DNA of 64,000 nucleotides from Terriglobia bacterium (GCA_020073485.1 JAIQFB010000025.1:1-64000), one strand, 5' to 3'; positions 40,309 to 51,698 are shown, numbered from the stretch's first letter. The notes: generated by a model not told the origin, from the sequence alone. Made by a program: numbers and translations.

Positions 40309-43300
40309 GCGAAACTTCCTCCACACCGGCAGCGCCGAATCGCGCCCTGCGCCTCGCGGGCCGGATCGCGCACATCTTTATCGAGTCGAAATTGACGCCG
40401 CTGGCCATCGTGGCCGCTCTTCTGCTCGGTGCGTTCAGCATAGCGCAAACGCCGCGAGAGGAAGAGCCGCAAATCGTGGTGCCCATGCTGGACGTGTTCG
40501 TCCAGATGCCGGGCGCGAGCGCCGAAGAGGTCACGCAGCGCGCCAGCGTTCCCATGGAAAAGCTGATCCGCGAACTGCCGGGCGTCGAATACATCTATTC
40601 CATCACCCGTCCCGGCCTGAGCATGTTGATCGTGCGATTTTACGTGGGCACGAAAGAAGAAGACGCGATCGTCCAAACCTATAACAAACTCTATTCAAAC
40701 TTCGACCGCATTCCCCAGGGAGTCTCGCAACCGGTCATCAAGCCGCGCTCGATCGACGACGTGCCCATCATGGCCCTGACGCTGTGGGGCAAGAATTACG
40801 ACGCCTACCAGTTGCGGCGCGTCGCGGCGGAACTCGATCACTCGCTGAAACAACTGGACGACGTTTCCGAGACGACCATCATCGGCGGACAAACGCGGAA
40901 GGTGCGCGTGGTCCTCGACACGCAGCGCCTCGCCGCCTATGGACTCTTTCCCGGCGCAGTGGTCCAGCAGCTAGCGGATGCAAATACGCGCGGGCAGGCC
41001 GGCAGCTTTGCCGGCGGCAACCGGGAATTTCAAGTGGACGCGGGCAACTTCTTTACGCGCCCGGAAGAATTGCAACAAGTGGTCGTGGGCGTTCACGCGG
41101 GGCGGCCCATATACTTGCGCGACGTCGCGGAAAAGATAGAGGACGGCCCGGCCGAGGCTGACAGCTACGTCTTATTCGCGAACGCCAAGGGCGCTACCGG
41201 CGGAGCGGCGACGCCCGACTCTCCGGGCGTGACGATTACGATTGCCAAGCGCAAGGGCGCGAACGCCACGCTGATTTCCGAGAGCGTTCAACAGAAGATC
41301 GATTCGCTGCGCGCTGACACACTGCCAAAGGATTTGAACGTCACAGTCACACGCAATTATGGCGAGACGGCCAAGGACAAATCGGACGAACTGCTCGAGC
41401 ATCTCCTGATCGCGACTCTTTCGGTGACGCTGCTGATCGCCATCGCGCTGGGCTGGCGCGAGTCGGGCGTGGTGCTCTTGGCCATTCCGGTCACGCTCGC
41501 GCTGACACTGGCGATTTTTTATCTCTACGGCTACACGCTGAATCGCGTCACGCTCTTCGCGCTGATTTTTTCCATCGGCATCCTGGTGGACGACGCGATT
41601 GTGGTGGTCGAAAACATCGTGCGGCATTTCCGTCTGCCGGAAAATACCGGGCGTGTGCTGGCCGACGTGGCCGTCGAGGCCGTGGACGAAGTTGGCAACC
41701 CGACGATCCTGGCCACGTTCGCGGTGATCGCGGCGATTCTTCCGATGGCGTTTGTGCGCGGGCTGATGGGTCCGTACATGCGCCCGATTCCGGTGGGGGC
41801 TTCCTCGGCCATGGTGTTTTCGCTGATCGTGGCGTTCGTGGTTTCGCCCTGGGCCGCGCTGCGCTTGCTGCGCCACTACGCCGATCGCCCCGGCTCCGAG
41901 CATGAGGCGGAAGGATGGACCACGCGCTTTTACCGCCGCCTGATGAACCCGCTGATTCAAAACGCGGGGCGAAGGTGGCTGTTTCTCGGCGGCGTGGTGG
42001 TGCTGCTGCTCGCGGCGGTGGCCTTCATTCCGCTGAAATGGGTGCAGGTGAAGATGCTGCCGTTCGATAACAAGAGCGAGTTTCAGGTCATCATCGACAT
42101 GCCAGATGGCACCCCGCTCGAACAGACGACTCACGTGGCGCAGGCGCTGGGCGGCTACCTGGGCCAGCAGCCGGAAGTCACCAACTATCAAATTTATGCC
42201 GGAACCTCCGGGCCCTACAATTTCAACGGCCTGGTGCGCCATTATTTTTTGCGGCAGCAGCCGAATCAGGCCGACATCCAGGTGAATCTCCTCTCGCGCA
42301 AGGAGCGCAGCGCGCAGAGCCACGAAATCGCGCGGCGGTTCCGGCCGGAACTCGACAAGATAGGCGCTCCGTTCGGCGCTCGCATTAAAGTCGCCGAGGT
42401 TCCCCCCGGCCCGCCTGTACTGCAGACGCTTGTAGCGGAGATCTATGGCCCGGACTACAAAGGCCAGACGGAACTCGCCGCGAAAATCAAAAAGATTTTC
42501 CAGGACACGCCGGGAGTGGTGGACGTCGACTGGTACGTGGAAGACCCGCAAACCAAGTACAACATGAACGTCGATCTCCCGAAGGCCGCCCTGCATGGCA
42601 TTTCAGCAGCGGAAGTCACGCGCACGATCCAGACAGGATTGAGCGGAACTCCCGCCGGACTGCTGCACGACCCGGCGTCGCGCGAAGATATCCCGATCGA
42701 AGTGCGATTGTCGCGGGCGGACCGGTCAAGCATGGCGGACCTCGGCGCGCTGAAGCTGCCCGGGGCGAACGGGGCGCAAGTCTCGTTGAGCGAAGTGACC
42801 AAGGTTCAGCAGACCACGATCGATCAAAGTATTTACCGCAAGAATTTGCGGCCGGTGGTGTACGTCACGGGGGACGTCGCGGGTGTGGTGGAAAGCCCGG
42901 TCTACGCCATCCTGCAGATGAGCGACGCCATCGACAAGATTCAATTGCCGGACGGCTATCAGGTGCGCCAGTACAAGGGCACGTCGCTGCCGGAGAGCAC
43001 CGGCCGCTACACGATGAAGTGGGACGGCGAGTGGCACATCACCGTGGAAGTGTTTCGCGATCTGGGGCTGGCGTTTGCGGCCGTGCTGGTTTTAATTTAT
43101 GTGCTGGTGGTGGGATGGTTCAAGTCGTTCGTCACACCGCTGGTGATCATGGCGCCGATTCCGCTGACGCTGGTGGGCATCCTGCCCGCGCACGCGCTGA
43201 TGGGAGCGTTTTTCACGGCCACGTCGATGATCGGGTTCATCGCCGGCGCGGGAATCATCGTGCGCAATTCGATCATTCTTGTGGATTTCATCGAACTGCG

Positions 43301-43574
43301 GCGCTCGCACGGAATGTCGCTGGAGGAAGCCGTGGTCGACGCGGGCGCCGTGCGGTTTCGCCCCATGCTGCTGACGGCGGCCGCCGTGGTGGTGGGCGCG
43401 AGCGTGATTTTGTTCGATCCGATTTTCCAGGGACTCGCGATTTCGCTGATGGCCGGCGAGGTTGCTTCGACCGTGCTTTCGCGCATGACCGTGCCGGTTC
43501 TCTATTACCTGAGCCAGCGCGGCAGTGATAGAGTCGCGACACACACAAGCAACGATATTGCTCCGGCAAATTAA
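40305..43574 (+). CDS. RND multidrug/metabolite efflux permease (set 1)
   Basis: 1089 residues, normal for the AcrB/HAE1 family, with the N-terminal helix and two large periplasmic loops. Proton-relay region: [20 protein letters not shown] (paired aspartates in TM4). The C-terminal half has [20 protein letters not shown] and [20 protein letters not shown]. The N-terminal region [20 protein letters not shown] is typical of a divergent subgroup. It exports substrates by proton antiport in a trimer with adaptor and TolC; the substrate cannot be told. Confidence 0.94.
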   Translation: MSETSSTPAAPNRALRLAGRIAHIFIESKLTPLAIVAALLLGAFSIAQTPREEEPQIVVPMLDVFVQMPGASAEEVTQRASVPMEKLIRELPGVEYIYSITRPGLSMLIVRFYVGTKEEDAIVQTYNKLYSNFDRIPQGVSQPVIKPRSIDDVPIMALTLWGKNYDAYQLRRVAAELDHSLKQLDDVSETTIIGGQTRKVRVVLDTQRLAAYGLFPGAVVQQLADANTRGQAGSFAGGNREFQVDAGNFFTRPEELQQVVVGVHAGRPIYLRDVAEKIEDGPAEADSYVLFANAKGATGGAATPDSPGVTITIAKRKGANATLISESVQQKIDSLRADTLPKDLNVTVTRNYGETAKDKSDELLEHLLIATLSVTLLIAIALGWRESGVVLLAIPVTLALTLAIFYLYGYTLNRVTLFALIFSIGILVDDAIVVVENIVRHFRLPENTGRVLADVAVEAVDEVGNPTILATFAVIAAILPMAFVRGLMGPYMRPIPVGASSAMVFSLIVAFVVSPWAALRLLRHYADRPGSEHEAEGWTTRFYRRLMNPLIQNAGRRWLFLGGVVVLLLAAVAFIPLKWVQVKMLPFDNKSEFQVIIDMPDGTPLEQTTHVAQALGGYLGQQPEVTNYQIYAGTSGPYNFNGLVRHYFLRQQPNQADIQVNLLSRKERSAQSHEIARRFRPELDKIGAPFGARIKVAEVPPGPPVLQTLVAEIYGPDYKGQTELAAKIKKIFQDTPGVVDVDWYVEDPQTKYNMNVDLPKAALHGISAAEVTRTIQTGLSGTPAGLLHDPASREDIPIEVRLSRADRSSMADLGALKLPGANGAQVSLSEVTKVQQTTIDQSIYRKNLRPVVYVTGDVAGVVESPVYAILQMSDAIDKIQLPDGYQVRQYKGTSLPESTGRYTMKWDGEWHITVEVFRDLGLAFAAVLVLIYVLVVGWFKSFVTPLVIMAPIPLTLVGILPAHALMGAFFTATSMIGFIAGAGIIVRNSIILVDFIELRRSHGMSLEEAVVDAGAVRFRPMLLTAAAVVVGASVILFDPIFQGLAISLMAGEVASTVLSRMTVPVLYYLSQRGSDRVATHTSNDIAPAN

Positions 43575-43590
43575 ATTAGGAGGAAGCACC

Positions 43591-43779
43591 ATGACAGTTG
43601 ATCGCTATCTCAGGCTCATCGCGGGCTTTTTCGTCGTGCTCTCGGTTGCATTGGGATACTACGTAAGCCCGTACTGGTTTCTGTTCACCGGGTTCGTGGG
43701 ATTGAATTTGTTTCAGTCGGCGTTTACGAACTGGTGTCCGATGATGGCCATCCTTCGCAAAGCGGGCGTAAAGGCATAA
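43591..43779 (+). CDS. DUF2892-family small membrane protein (second copy)
   Basis: 62 residues from ATG 43591 with AGGAGG eight bases upstream. MTVDRYLRLIAGFFVVLSVA and the end TNWCPMMAILRKAG match the DUF2892 pattern of two helices and a terminal CPMM motif. It directly follows the RND permease and precedes the Moco-sulfurase-like gene, so it is likely in the same operon. Confidence 0.82.
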   Translation: MTVDRYLRLIAGFFVVLSVALGYYVSPYWFLFTGFVGLNLFQSAFTNWCPMMAILRKAGVKA

Positions 43780-43788
43780 TATTGGTGG

Positions 43789-45285
43789 ATGCCGAAGAGC
43801 GACGCACGCGAACGGTTGCAGTTGGATGAAGCGGCCGCGGATTTTCTAGAGCGCTATCCTAGCTACGTCGAGACCGAAGCGCTTGACCGGCTGCGCGCCA
43901 CCGAGTACCGCCGCTTGGACGAATGCCGCCAGGTGTACCTCGATTACACCGGCGGTTCGCTGTATGCCGAATCGCAGATCGAGAAGCATCTCAATCTGCT
44001 GCGCTCGGGCGTGTTCGGCAATCCGCATTCCGCCAATCCGACTTCGGCGGCGATGACCGAGCACGTGGAGCGCACGCGCCGCACGGTGCTGGATTATTTC
44101 CACGCCGGAAACGACTACATCCTTATTTTTACGCAAAACGCCTCTGGGGCGCTGAAGCTGCTGGGCGAGTCGTTTCCGTTTGGCCCCGGAAGCCATTACC
44201 TGCTGACCTTCGATAATCACAACTCCGTCAACGGAATCCGCGAGTTCGCGCGAGCCAGGGGCGCGGACGTCGCCTACGCGCCGCTCACGATGCCGGGATT
44301 GCAAATTGATCTGGCGCAGTTGGAAAAACTGCTCGACGAGGCTGATCCGTCTCTCCCCAATTTGTTCGCGTTCCCTGCGCAGTCCAATTTTTCGGGCGTC
44401 AAGCACCCGCTCGACCTGGTGGCAAAGGCAAGAACTAACGGATGGAGCGTGCTCCTGGATGCGGCGGCATTTGTGCCCACCAACCGCCTCGACTTGCAGG
44501 CCGTGCAACCTGACTTCGTGACTATTTCCTTTTACAAGATGTTTGGCTACCCCACGGGCATCGGCGCTCTACTGGTGCGCAAAACTTCTTTCAAGGCGCT
44601 GAAGCGCCCCTGGTTCGCCGGCGGCACCGTAAACTTTGCCTCGGTCCAGGGCCAGGCTCACGTCCTGACCCCGAACGAGGGGGCGTTTGAAGACGGCACG
44701 CTGAATTACCTGTCGATTCCGGCGGTGGAAATCGGCCTGCGCCATCTGCAATCCATTGGCATGGAAAAAATCGCGGAGCGAGTCCGCTGCCTGACCGGCT
44801 GGCTGCTCGATGAATTGCTGGCCTTGCGGCACACCAACGGCCGCGCCATGGTGCGCATCTACGGCCCTACTACCACCCAGGCGCGCGGCGGCACCGTGAC
44901 GCTCAATCTCTACGATCCTGAGGGGCGATTGCTGGACTATCGGCGCGTTGAGGAATTGGCCGGCGCGGAAGGGATTTCCTTGCGCACGGGATGCTTCTGC
45001 AATCCCGGCGCGGGAGAGATCGCGGAAGGACTCACGGAAGAAGATATGCGCGCCGGATTCAACCTGGGAAGCGATATCAATCTGATGAGTTTTGTGCGCA
45101 TGATGCAGGAACGCGGCCACAAAAGCGCGGGCTCGATTCGCGCCTCCATCGGCTTGGTGACGAATTTTTCCGACGTTTGGCATTTTTGGAGCTTTATCGC
45201 CGGCTTCCGCGATCAGACGCGGTTGACGATTGGCGACGTCACCTTTGACGTCGATTCCTGCCGCGTGATCCGAGATGGAAGTTAA
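43789..45285 (+). CDS. Class V aminotransferase, Moco-sulfurase N-domain-like
   Basis: 498 residues of fold-type I PLP enzyme related to cysteine desulfurases. LDYTGGSLYAESQIEKHLNL, LRSGVFGNPHSANPTSAAM and the substrate loop CFCNPGAGEIAEGLTEEDMR resemble molybdenum cofactor sulfurase (MOCOS). The PLP lysine is in ISFYKMFGYPTGIGALLVRK, and the RTGCFCNPG cysteine is in the place of the active-site cysteine of desulfurases. No MOSC domain follows. It may mobilise sulfur from cysteine, possibly for a molybdoenzyme such as the SorA-like protein, but a partner gene is absent. The start is the ATG after a weak GGTGG. Confidence 0.85.
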   Translation: MPKSDARERLQLDEAAADFLERYPSYVETEALDRLRATEYRRLDECRQVYLDYTGGSLYAESQIEKHLNLLRSGVFGNPHSANPTSAAMTEHVERTRRTVLDYFHAGNDYILIFTQNASGALKLLGESFPFGPGSHYLLTFDNHNSVNGIREFARARGADVAYAPLTMPGLQIDLAQLEKLLDEADPSLPNLFAFPAQSNFSGVKHPLDLVAKARTNGWSVLLDAAAFVPTNRLDLQAVQPDFVTISFYKMFGYPTGIGALLVRKTSFKALKRPWFAGGTVNFASVQGQAHVLTPNEGAFEDGTLNYLSIPAVEIGLRHLQSIGMEKIAERVRCLTGWLLDELLALRHTNGRAMVRIYGPTTTQARGGTVTLNLYDPEGRLLDYRRVEELAGAEGISLRTGCFCNPGAGEIAEGLTEEDMRAGFNLGSDINLMSFVRMMQERGHKSAGSIRASIGLVTNFSDVWHFWSFIAGFRDQTRLTIGDVTFDVDSCRVIRDGS

Positions 45286-45614
45286 AGCCTGCCTGCTGAA
45301 CATGTTGCGAACGAATACGGTTCTCCATCTGTAGATTCCAAAATTGCCGAACAAGAAACAGATTTCGCCGCGTACCCAAAAGGAACGATCCTCTACACCG
45401 CAAGGTTTCAGTATCCTGAGTACCAGCTATGCGGCGGAGTCCCACCCGGGGAATTCTTTCAGATGATCTTAATGTGAAATTGCTATCCTCCGTCCACTCT
45501 TAGGAAGGACGATATTCCAGAATTGCGAGTTTGCCTTTGGAGAGAAGGAAGACTAGTATTCGCTGCGGCGCGGCGGCCGCAACCGGCGGGGCCAGATGAA
45601 AAGGGAGAGACGGA
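45286..45614. other. Intergenic region upstream of second efflux operon
   Basis: No gene or clear operator seen. It probably holds the promoter of the second tolC-adaptor-permease set. Confidence 0.4.
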
Positions 45615-47081
45615 ATGAGGATTGCACGCTGGATGGGAGAACCAAGTCCAATGGATAAGCAAAAGGGCGCCCTGCGCGGCAGCCCCAATCCCTTCATGGG
45701 GACTTTATTTTTGCTGGTGTTTTCAGTTGCGGCCGGACTTGCGCTGCCGGTCACGAAGACGTTCGCGCAGGAAGCCGGCGGATCGGAAGTCAAGCTGATG
45801 CAGCCATCGGCGGGCCAGGCGGGCGCGCCGATTACCATCACCTTTCAGGACGCGCTGGACCGGGCGCGAAAGAACGATCCTACGTTCATCGCCGCCGCGC
45901 TGGACGCCAAGAGCGCGCATGAAGACCGCCTGCAAGCCAGAAATGCCATGTTGCCCTCGGTTACGGCAACCTCGGCGTACCTGGGCACGCAGGGAGACGG
46001 CGGAAAAATATCCGACGGAAGATTCGTAACCAACGACGGCATTCACGTGTATCACGACACGGGCAACCTCCACGTGGATGTTTCTCCCGCCCTGCTCATG
46101 GGCACGTCCTATAAGCGCGCCAAGGCCGCGGAGGCGCTGGCCAACGCCAAGGCGGAAATCGCCCGGCGCGGGCTGACCGCGACGGTATCGAAGAGCTTCT
46201 ACGCGCTGGCTGTCGCGCAGCGAAAATATGCCTCCTCGCAACAAGCCTTGGAACAAGCGAAGCATTTTCTGGACATGGCGCAGTCCGGCGAGCACCAGGG
46301 GCAGGCCTCGCACAGCGATTCGCTGAAAGCGGAGATTCAAGAGCGCATCCAGGCAGCTGCGTATGACGAAGCCCGGCTGGCCATGGAGGACGCGCGCCTG
46401 AATCTGGCGGTGATGCTGTTCCCCACCTTCAATGAGAATTTCACGGTGGTGGATGACCTCGATACGGCACAGGCGCTTCCGGGGTTTTCCGAAATTCAAG
46501 GCATGGCGGAAAAGGAAAATCCGGACATGCGCGTGGCCATCGAGACCGCGCGCCAGTCGGATTTTGACGTAAAGTCCGCGAAGATGGCATTTCTGCCCAC
46601 GATCACCGTGGATACCGAATACGGCATCGAGGCCAATTGCTTTGCGCTGCGCTGCGCCCGCGCGGCTTTTCCGGAAGTCGGGGTGGTTCCAAACCTCGGA
46701 TATTTTATGACGGCCACGCTGACTCTTCCGGTCTGGGATTGGGGCACGCTGCGCAGCAAGTTGCACCAAGCCGAATACAAGCAGCAGGAATCGAAGTCGC
46801 TGCTGAGCCAGGAACAGCGCCTGGCGGTCAGCGAGCTCTACGCCGCATATAACGAAGCGGCCGTGGCGCGCTCGGCTGTCGAGGAATCGCGCAAGACGGC
46901 GGAACTTGCCACCGAAAGCCTGCGCCTGGTGAATTTGCGATACGAGGGTGGCGCGTCCCCGGCCTCCGAAGTGGTGGACGCCGAGAATACATTGCTCACC
47001 GCGCGCAACGGTTACATCGACGCGCAAGCGCGCTATCGCGCGGCCCTGGCGGCTTTGCAGACCATTACAGGAAGCTTTTGA
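45615..47081 (+). CDS. TolC-family outer membrane efflux protein (set 2)
   Basis: 488 residues; GGGAG lies upstream of ATG 45615 (ATG 45651 is in frame). A signal peptide (FMGTLFLLVFSVAAGLALPV) is followed by two OEP repeats: ITFQDALDRARKNDPTFIAA and SELYAAYNEAAVARSAVEES, with LRYEGGASPASEVVDAENTL. It is not a close copy of the set 1 TolC. The adaptor gene follows 3 bp later. Confidence 0.92.
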   Translation: MRIARWMGEPSPMDKQKGALRGSPNPFMGTLFLLVFSVAAGLALPVTKTFAQEAGGSEVKLMQPSAGQAGAPITITFQDALDRARKNDPTFIAAALDAKSAHEDRLQARNAMLPSVTATSAYLGTQGDGGKISDGRFVTNDGIHVYHDTGNLHVDVSPALLMGTSYKRAKAAEALANAKAEIARRGLTATVSKSFYALAVAQRKYASSQQALEQAKHFLDMAQSGEHQGQASHSDSLKAEIQERIQAAAYDEARLAMEDARLNLAVMLFPTFNENFTVVDDLDTAQALPGFSEIQGMAEKENPDMRVAIETARQSDFDVKSAKMAFLPTITVDTEYGIEANCFALRCARAAFPEVGVVPNLGYFMTATLTLPVWDWGTLRSKLHQAEYKQQESKSLLSQEQRLAVSELYAAYNEAAVARSAVEESRKTAELATESLRLVNLRYEGGASPASEVVDAENTLLTARNGYIDAQARYRAALAALQTITGSF

Positions 47082-47084
47082 ACC

Positions 47085-48395
47085 ATGATAAAACTCAACA
47101 GCAAGTCCACACATCGGAGCCCAGCGATGCTTTTTTCTTTCAAAGAACGCAACAGAGCGGGCCGGCAATCCGGGGCCTCTCATATATTCGCAATCACCGG
47201 CATGGCGGTCGTAAGCCTGTTCCTTTGGGGCTGCTCGAAGCCTGGAGAGGAGGAGGTGACGCCCACGGTCACCGTGCAGGTCGACGCCGCGCAAAAAGGA
47301 CCAATCCAATTGAAGGTTTCCTCGGACGCGGTTCTGTATCCGAAGGACCAGGCGGCGATCGTGCCGAAGGTGGTCTCGCCGGTAAAGAAGTTCTACGTGG
47401 ATCGCGGCACCCACGTGAAGGCCGGCCAATTGCTCGCGGAACTGGAAAACCAGGACCTCACCGGCGCGCACCAGAAGAGCCAGGGCGGATACCAGCAGGC
47501 TGAAGCGACCTACCTGATGGAGGTCCAGAAGGCGGAGCAGGACCTCAAGTTCGCCAAACAATCGCTGGACGCCGCGCAGAAGCTCTACGACAGCCGGCAG
47601 GCCATGTTTAAGGAAGGGGCCGTCTCTGCCAAGGACGTGGAAGACTCCCGGCTCAGTCTGATCCAAGCGCAAAACCAGTACGACCTGGCGCAGAAGCAGT
47701 CCGACCTCAAGGTGGCTGAGGCGCAACTTAACGCAGCCAAGGGCGATACGGCCAGCGCCGAAGCGCAGTTGAGCTATACGAAGATCATCAGCCCGATCGA
47801 CGGCGTGGTGACCGACCGGCCGTTCTTCCCCGGCGAAACCGCGCCTCAGGGAATACCGCTGATTACGGTCATGGATCTGTCGCAGATTGTAGCCCGCTCG
47901 CATATCTCGCAGCAGGAAGCCGCCCGCCTGAAAGCGGGCGATCCGGCAACGATCATGGTTCCCGGGCAGAGTGCGCCGGTGAAAGGGAAAGTCACCATGG
48001 TAAGCCCGGCGCTGGACGCCAATAGCACCACGGTCGAGGTTTGGGTTGCGGCGCCGAATCCGGGTAACCGCCTCAAGCCGGGATCGAGCGTGCACGTATC
48101 GATGGTTGGCGAAACCGTGCCCAATGCCGTGGTGGTTCCGACAGCCGCCTTGCTGACTGCCCCAGACGGAGTGACCACCGTCATCACGTTGGACATCGAA
48201 AACGTTCCTCACAAAGTAAAGGTCAAGACGGGCATCCGCGACGGGGCCAACGTTCAAGTCACCGATGGATTGCAGGGCAGCGAACGCGTGGTGACCGTCG
48301 GAGCGTTCGAACTGGACAAAGAGGACGATCCGGTCCTGGCAAAAACCAAGATTCAAGTCCAAGCGCCGAAAATGCCGGACGAGGATGACGAATAA
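47085..48395 (+). CDS. RND efflux periplasmic adaptor lipoprotein (set 2)
   Basis: 436 residues. A basic N-terminus, one hydrophobic helix and lipobox LFLWGCSK predict a lipoprotein. Adaptor signatures: PKVVSPVKKFYVDRGTHVKA with QLLAELENQDL, hairpin helices (YDSRQAMFKEGAVSAKDVED), SYTKIISPIDGVVTDRPFFP and VVPTAALLTAPDGVTTVITL. The C-terminus is strongly acidic (DDE). It partners the permease 108 bp downstream. Confidence 0.93.
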   Translation: MIKLNSKSTHRSPAMLFSFKERNRAGRQSGASHIFAITGMAVVSLFLWGCSKPGEEEVTPTVTVQVDAAQKGPIQLKVSSDAVLYPKDQAAIVPKVVSPVKKFYVDRGTHVKAGQLLAELENQDLTGAHQKSQGGYQQAEATYLMEVQKAEQDLKFAKQSLDAAQKLYDSRQAMFKEGAVSAKDVEDSRLSLIQAQNQYDLAQKQSDLKVAEAQLNAAKGDTASAEAQLSYTKIISPIDGVVTDRPFFPGETAPQGIPLITVMDLSQIVARSHISQQEAARLKAGDPATIMVPGQSAPVKGKVTMVSPALDANSTTVEVWVAAPNPGNRLKPGSSVHVSMVGETVPNAVVVPTAALLTAPDGVTTVITLDIENVPHKVKVKTGIRDGANVQVTDGLQGSERVVTVGAFELDKEDDPVLAKTKIQVQAPKMPDEDDE

Positions 48396-48503
48396 TGAGC
48401 ACACGGCGCGAAGGGATGAAACTCATCTTGGTACTCTTCTCTCAATCAGCGGCAAGTTCGGGCCGGAACTACACGCGGGTCCAATCGGGGAGGATGCAAC
48501 TCC

Positions 48504-51500
48504 ATGTCAACTAACCCGGCCGGTCCGGCTCCCCGCGAATCCAAGGAGTCGCGCTACTGGTTTGCACGACACTCCAAGTCAATCATCTTTTTGATTTTGA
48601 CGCTGGCCATCGTGGGAGCCTACGAAGCGCTGACACTGCCCATCGCCGTCTTCCCGGCGACGAACTTTCCGCGCATCATCATTGGCGTGGACAACGGCGT
48701 CATGCCCATCGATCAGATGAGCGTGACCATTACCCGCCCCATTGAGAACGCGGTCAATAGCGTACCCGGTCTCGAAGATGTCCGCTCCACCACCAGCCGC
48801 GGTTCGGCCGAAGTGGATCTGTCGTTCAACTGGAACGTGGACATGGTGACCACGCTCCAACTGGTGAACTCGGAGTTGGCCAGAATTCAGAGCTCGCTTC
48901 CCTCCACCGCACAGATCGAGTCGCACCGCCTGGATTTCGCGAGCTTCCCGATTCTGGGCTACAGCTTGACCTCGGACAAGGTCCCTCAGACACAATTGTG
49001 GGAAGTGGCTACGTACGACATCAAGCCGCGCCTGAACCGCTTGAACGGCGTGGCAACCGTAATCGTGCAAGGCGGTCAGCAGCCGGAATTCCAGATCACG
49101 CCTGACCCGGGACGCATGCTCAAAGCGAAGGTCTCGATCCAGGACATTCTGGACACCGCGAACAAGACAAACTTGATCGATTCTCCCGGCCTGCTCAGCC
49201 AGAATCACCAGCTGTTCCTGGGCCTGATCAATTCCCAGGTCCATTCCACCGACGAAATCGGCGACATGGTGATCAAGAACGTCAACGATCTCCCCGTCCG
49301 GGTGAAGGATGTCGGCACGGTCGTTGCTTCCTCGGCGCCGGCATACACGGTGGTTACGGCCAATGGGAAGCCGGCCGTTTTGGTGAGCGTAAGCCGCCAG
49401 CCGGACAGCAACACGGTGGAAGTGGCGAACCTTGTGCACGATGAAATCGAAAAGATTCGCCCCTCCCTGCCCGCGGGCGTTGAGTTGAACGTCTTTTACG
49501 ACCAATCCAACATCGTCCGGGAATCGATCGGCAGCGTGCGCGACGCCATCATCATCGGGCTGCTCCTCGCCGGATTGATCATTTATCTGTTCTTGCAGGA
49601 CTGGGGCACGGCGCTAATGACCGGCCTCGTGATTCCGGTCGCGATTCTTGTCACATTTATCGCGATGAAAATGCTGGGCCAAAGCTTCAACATGATGACC
49701 CTCGGCGGACTTGCCGCGGCGGGCGGACTGGTGATTGACGACGCCATCGTGGTCGTCGAGAACATCGTGCTGCACCGCGACGGCGGCGAGGGCCCGCTGG
49801 AGGCCACCAACAGCGCCCTCAAGGAACTCACCATTCCGCTGATCGGGTCCACACTGACGCCGATCGTGGTCTTCCTCCCGCTGATCTCCATCACCGGCGT
49901 GACGGGAACGTTCTTCCGCGCGCTGGCCATCGCCATGAGCGTCTCGCTGTTGACTTCACTGGCGCTCGCTCTCACCTGGTCCACCAATCTCGGCGTTCAC
50001 CTGATTCGCCGCGGCCATTCGGAAGGCGCAGAGGCGAATGACGAGGGACCAGTTGTGGAACTCTCGGAATTCGAGCGCATGAAGAAAATGATGGCCGCCG
50101 AAGAGGAATCGTTAAAGGGCGGCTGGTTCGAGAAGATTATCATTTTCTACGAACGCTGGATGCGCCGGGCCCTGGAACATCCGGTGTGGCTGGGCGCGAT
50201 GTGCCTGGTTCTCATCGGCGTTTCATATCTATCTTTTAATGCGCTGGGGACCGACCTGCTCCCGCACATGGACGAAGGCGGCTTCATTCTGGACTACGTG
50301 ATGCCGCCCGGAAGCTCGCTCCAGGAAACCAACCGCGTGATTACGCACGTGGAGCAGATTATTCGCTCCGTTCCAGAGGTGGAAAACACTTCGCGCCGTA
50401 CCGGATTGCAATTGGGACTTGCGGCAGTTACCGAACCGAACACGGGGGACATCGCCGTCAAGCTGAAGGATAAACGCAGCCGCGGCATCGATGACATCAT
50501 CAACGAAGTCCGGGGCAAAGTGACCACGCAGGAGCCGGCACTGGACGTCGAATTTACTCAGGTGCTGCAGGACATGATCTCGGACCTGACCGGCGCTCCC
50601 CAACCCGTGGTCGTGCAACTGTTTTCGCCCGATCAGGACACGCTGATTACCTGGGCGCCTCACGTTGCAGACGCGTTGGGCAGAGTTCAGGTCGGCTATA
50701 AGAAGCCGGTCGTGGACGTCGAAGACGGAATCGACAACACCACCAGCGGTCCCGCCGTGGTTTTCAATGTGAACCCACAGTCGGCGGCCAAGGCTGGATT
50801 CACGACCGACCAACTCACCACGGTGGCGTCCTCGATCGTTGACGGCGAGCCTGCAACCAACCCGATCATTATCAATGACCGGCCGTACACCCTCCGCGTG
50901 AGGTATCCGGCGGCCAACCGGGCGAACGTCGAGGCCATGAGCAACACCATGCTAGTCAATTCCAACGGAGGCACGGCGACACTCGGTTCGCTGGCCACGA
51001 TTCAGGCCCTGCCGGGACAAACCGAAATCCTGCGCGACAATTTGCAGCAGGAGAAGGAAGTCACGGCGCGGCTGGAGGGCGTGGACTTGGGCACCGGCGT
51101 CGCGGCCGTCCAAAAGATGGTAACCGACATGCACTTGCCGCCGTCGATCCGCGTCGCTTACGGCGGCACGTATAAAGAGGAACGGAAATCGGCCAGCGAT
51201 CTGGACACGGTTCTCGTGCTTGCCGTCGTCCTCATCTTCATCGTGCTGCTGTTTGAATTCAGGAGCTTCTCGGCGCCGATCGCCATTCTGTCCTCGGCGA
51301 TCCTATCCACTTCGGGCGTGTTTTTCGCCCTGCTGATCACGAACACAACATTCAACATCTCGTCCCGCATGGGCCTGATCATGGTCATCGGTATCGTGGC
51401 CAAGAACGGAATCCTGCTGCTGGACGCCAACCAAAAATTCATCCACTTCGGATTTTCGCCCGAGGAGGCCATGATTCAGGCGGGACGCCGCAGGTTGCGG

Positions 51501-51698
51501 CCCATCGTGATGACGGCCATGGCCGCCGTGGCGGGCATGCTGCCGCTGTCGCTAGCTTTGGGCGCGGGTTCACAAATGCTGCAGCCGCTGGCCATCGCGG
51601 TCATCGGGGGCATCCTGATCTCCATGGTGTTGTCGTTAATTGTCACCCCGGCGATGCAGTTCTATTTGACAAAGAATAAGAAAGGCGCAACGGTGTAA
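48504..51698 (+). CDS. RND efflux permease (set 2)
   Basis: 1064 residues with the AcrB-like layout. Proton-relay aspartates are in [20 protein letters not shown]; the second half has GLIMVIGIVAKNGILLLDAN and GRRRLRPIVMTAMAAVAGML. Porter-domain motifs are PIAVFPATNFPRIIIGVDNG and LGTDLLPHMDEGGFILDYVM; the latter resembles heavy-metal or HAE1-type permeases. GGAGG lies upstream of the ATG. It is separate from set 1 in sequence, so it is not a recent duplicate. Confidence 0.94.
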   Translation: MSTNPAGPAPRESKESRYWFARHSKSIIFLILTLAIVGAYEALTLPIAVFPATNFPRIIIGVDNGVMPIDQMSVTITRPIENAVNSVPGLEDVRSTTSRGSAEVDLSFNWNVDMVTTLQLVNSELARIQSSLPSTAQIESHRLDFASFPILGYSLTSDKVPQTQLWEVATYDIKPRLNRLNGVATVIVQGGQQPEFQITPDPGRMLKAKVSIQDILDTANKTNLIDSPGLLSQNHQLFLGLINSQVHSTDEIGDMVIKNVNDLPVRVKDVGTVVASSAPAYTVVTANGKPAVLVSVSRQPDSNTVEVANLVHDEIEKIRPSLPAGVELNVFYDQSNIVRESIGSVRDAIIIGLLLAGLIIYLFLQDWGTALMTGLVIPVAILVTFIAMKMLGQSFNMMTLGGLAAAGGLVIDDAIVVVENIVLHRDGGEGPLEATNSALKELTIPLIGSTLTPIVVFLPLISITGVTGTFFRALAIAMSVSLLTSLALALTWSTNLGVHLIRRGHSEGAEANDEGPVVELSEFERMKKMMAAEEESLKGGWFEKIIIFYERWMRRALEHPVWLGAMCLVLIGVSYLSFNALGTDLLPHMDEGGFILDYVMPPGSSLQETNRVITHVEQIIRSVPEVENTSRRTGLQLGLAAVTEPNTGDIAVKLKDKRSRGIDDIINEVRGKVTTQEPALDVEFTQVLQDMISDLTGAPQPVVVQLFSPDQDTLITWAPHVADALGRVQVGYKKPVVDVEDGIDNTTSGPAVVFNVNPQSAAKAGFTTDQLTTVASSIVDGEPATNPIIINDRPYTLRVRYPAANRANVEAMSNTMLVNSNGGTATLGSLATIQALPGQTEILRDNLQQEKEVTARLEGVDLGTGVAAVQKMVTDMHLPPSIRVAYGGTYKEERKSASDLDTVLVLAVVLIFIVLLFEFRSFSAPIAILSSAILSTSGVFFALLITNTTFNISSRMGLIMVIGIVAKNGILLLDANQKFIHFGFSPEEAMIQAGRRRLRPIVMTAMAAVAGMLPLSLALGAGSQMLQPLAIAVIGGILISMVLSLIVTPAMQFYLTKNKKGATV

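Noticed and set aside
45723-48404. Very long minus-strand frame opposite the second efflux set
   Set aside because: Antisense to clear TolC and adaptor genes, with composition typical of a shadow frame.
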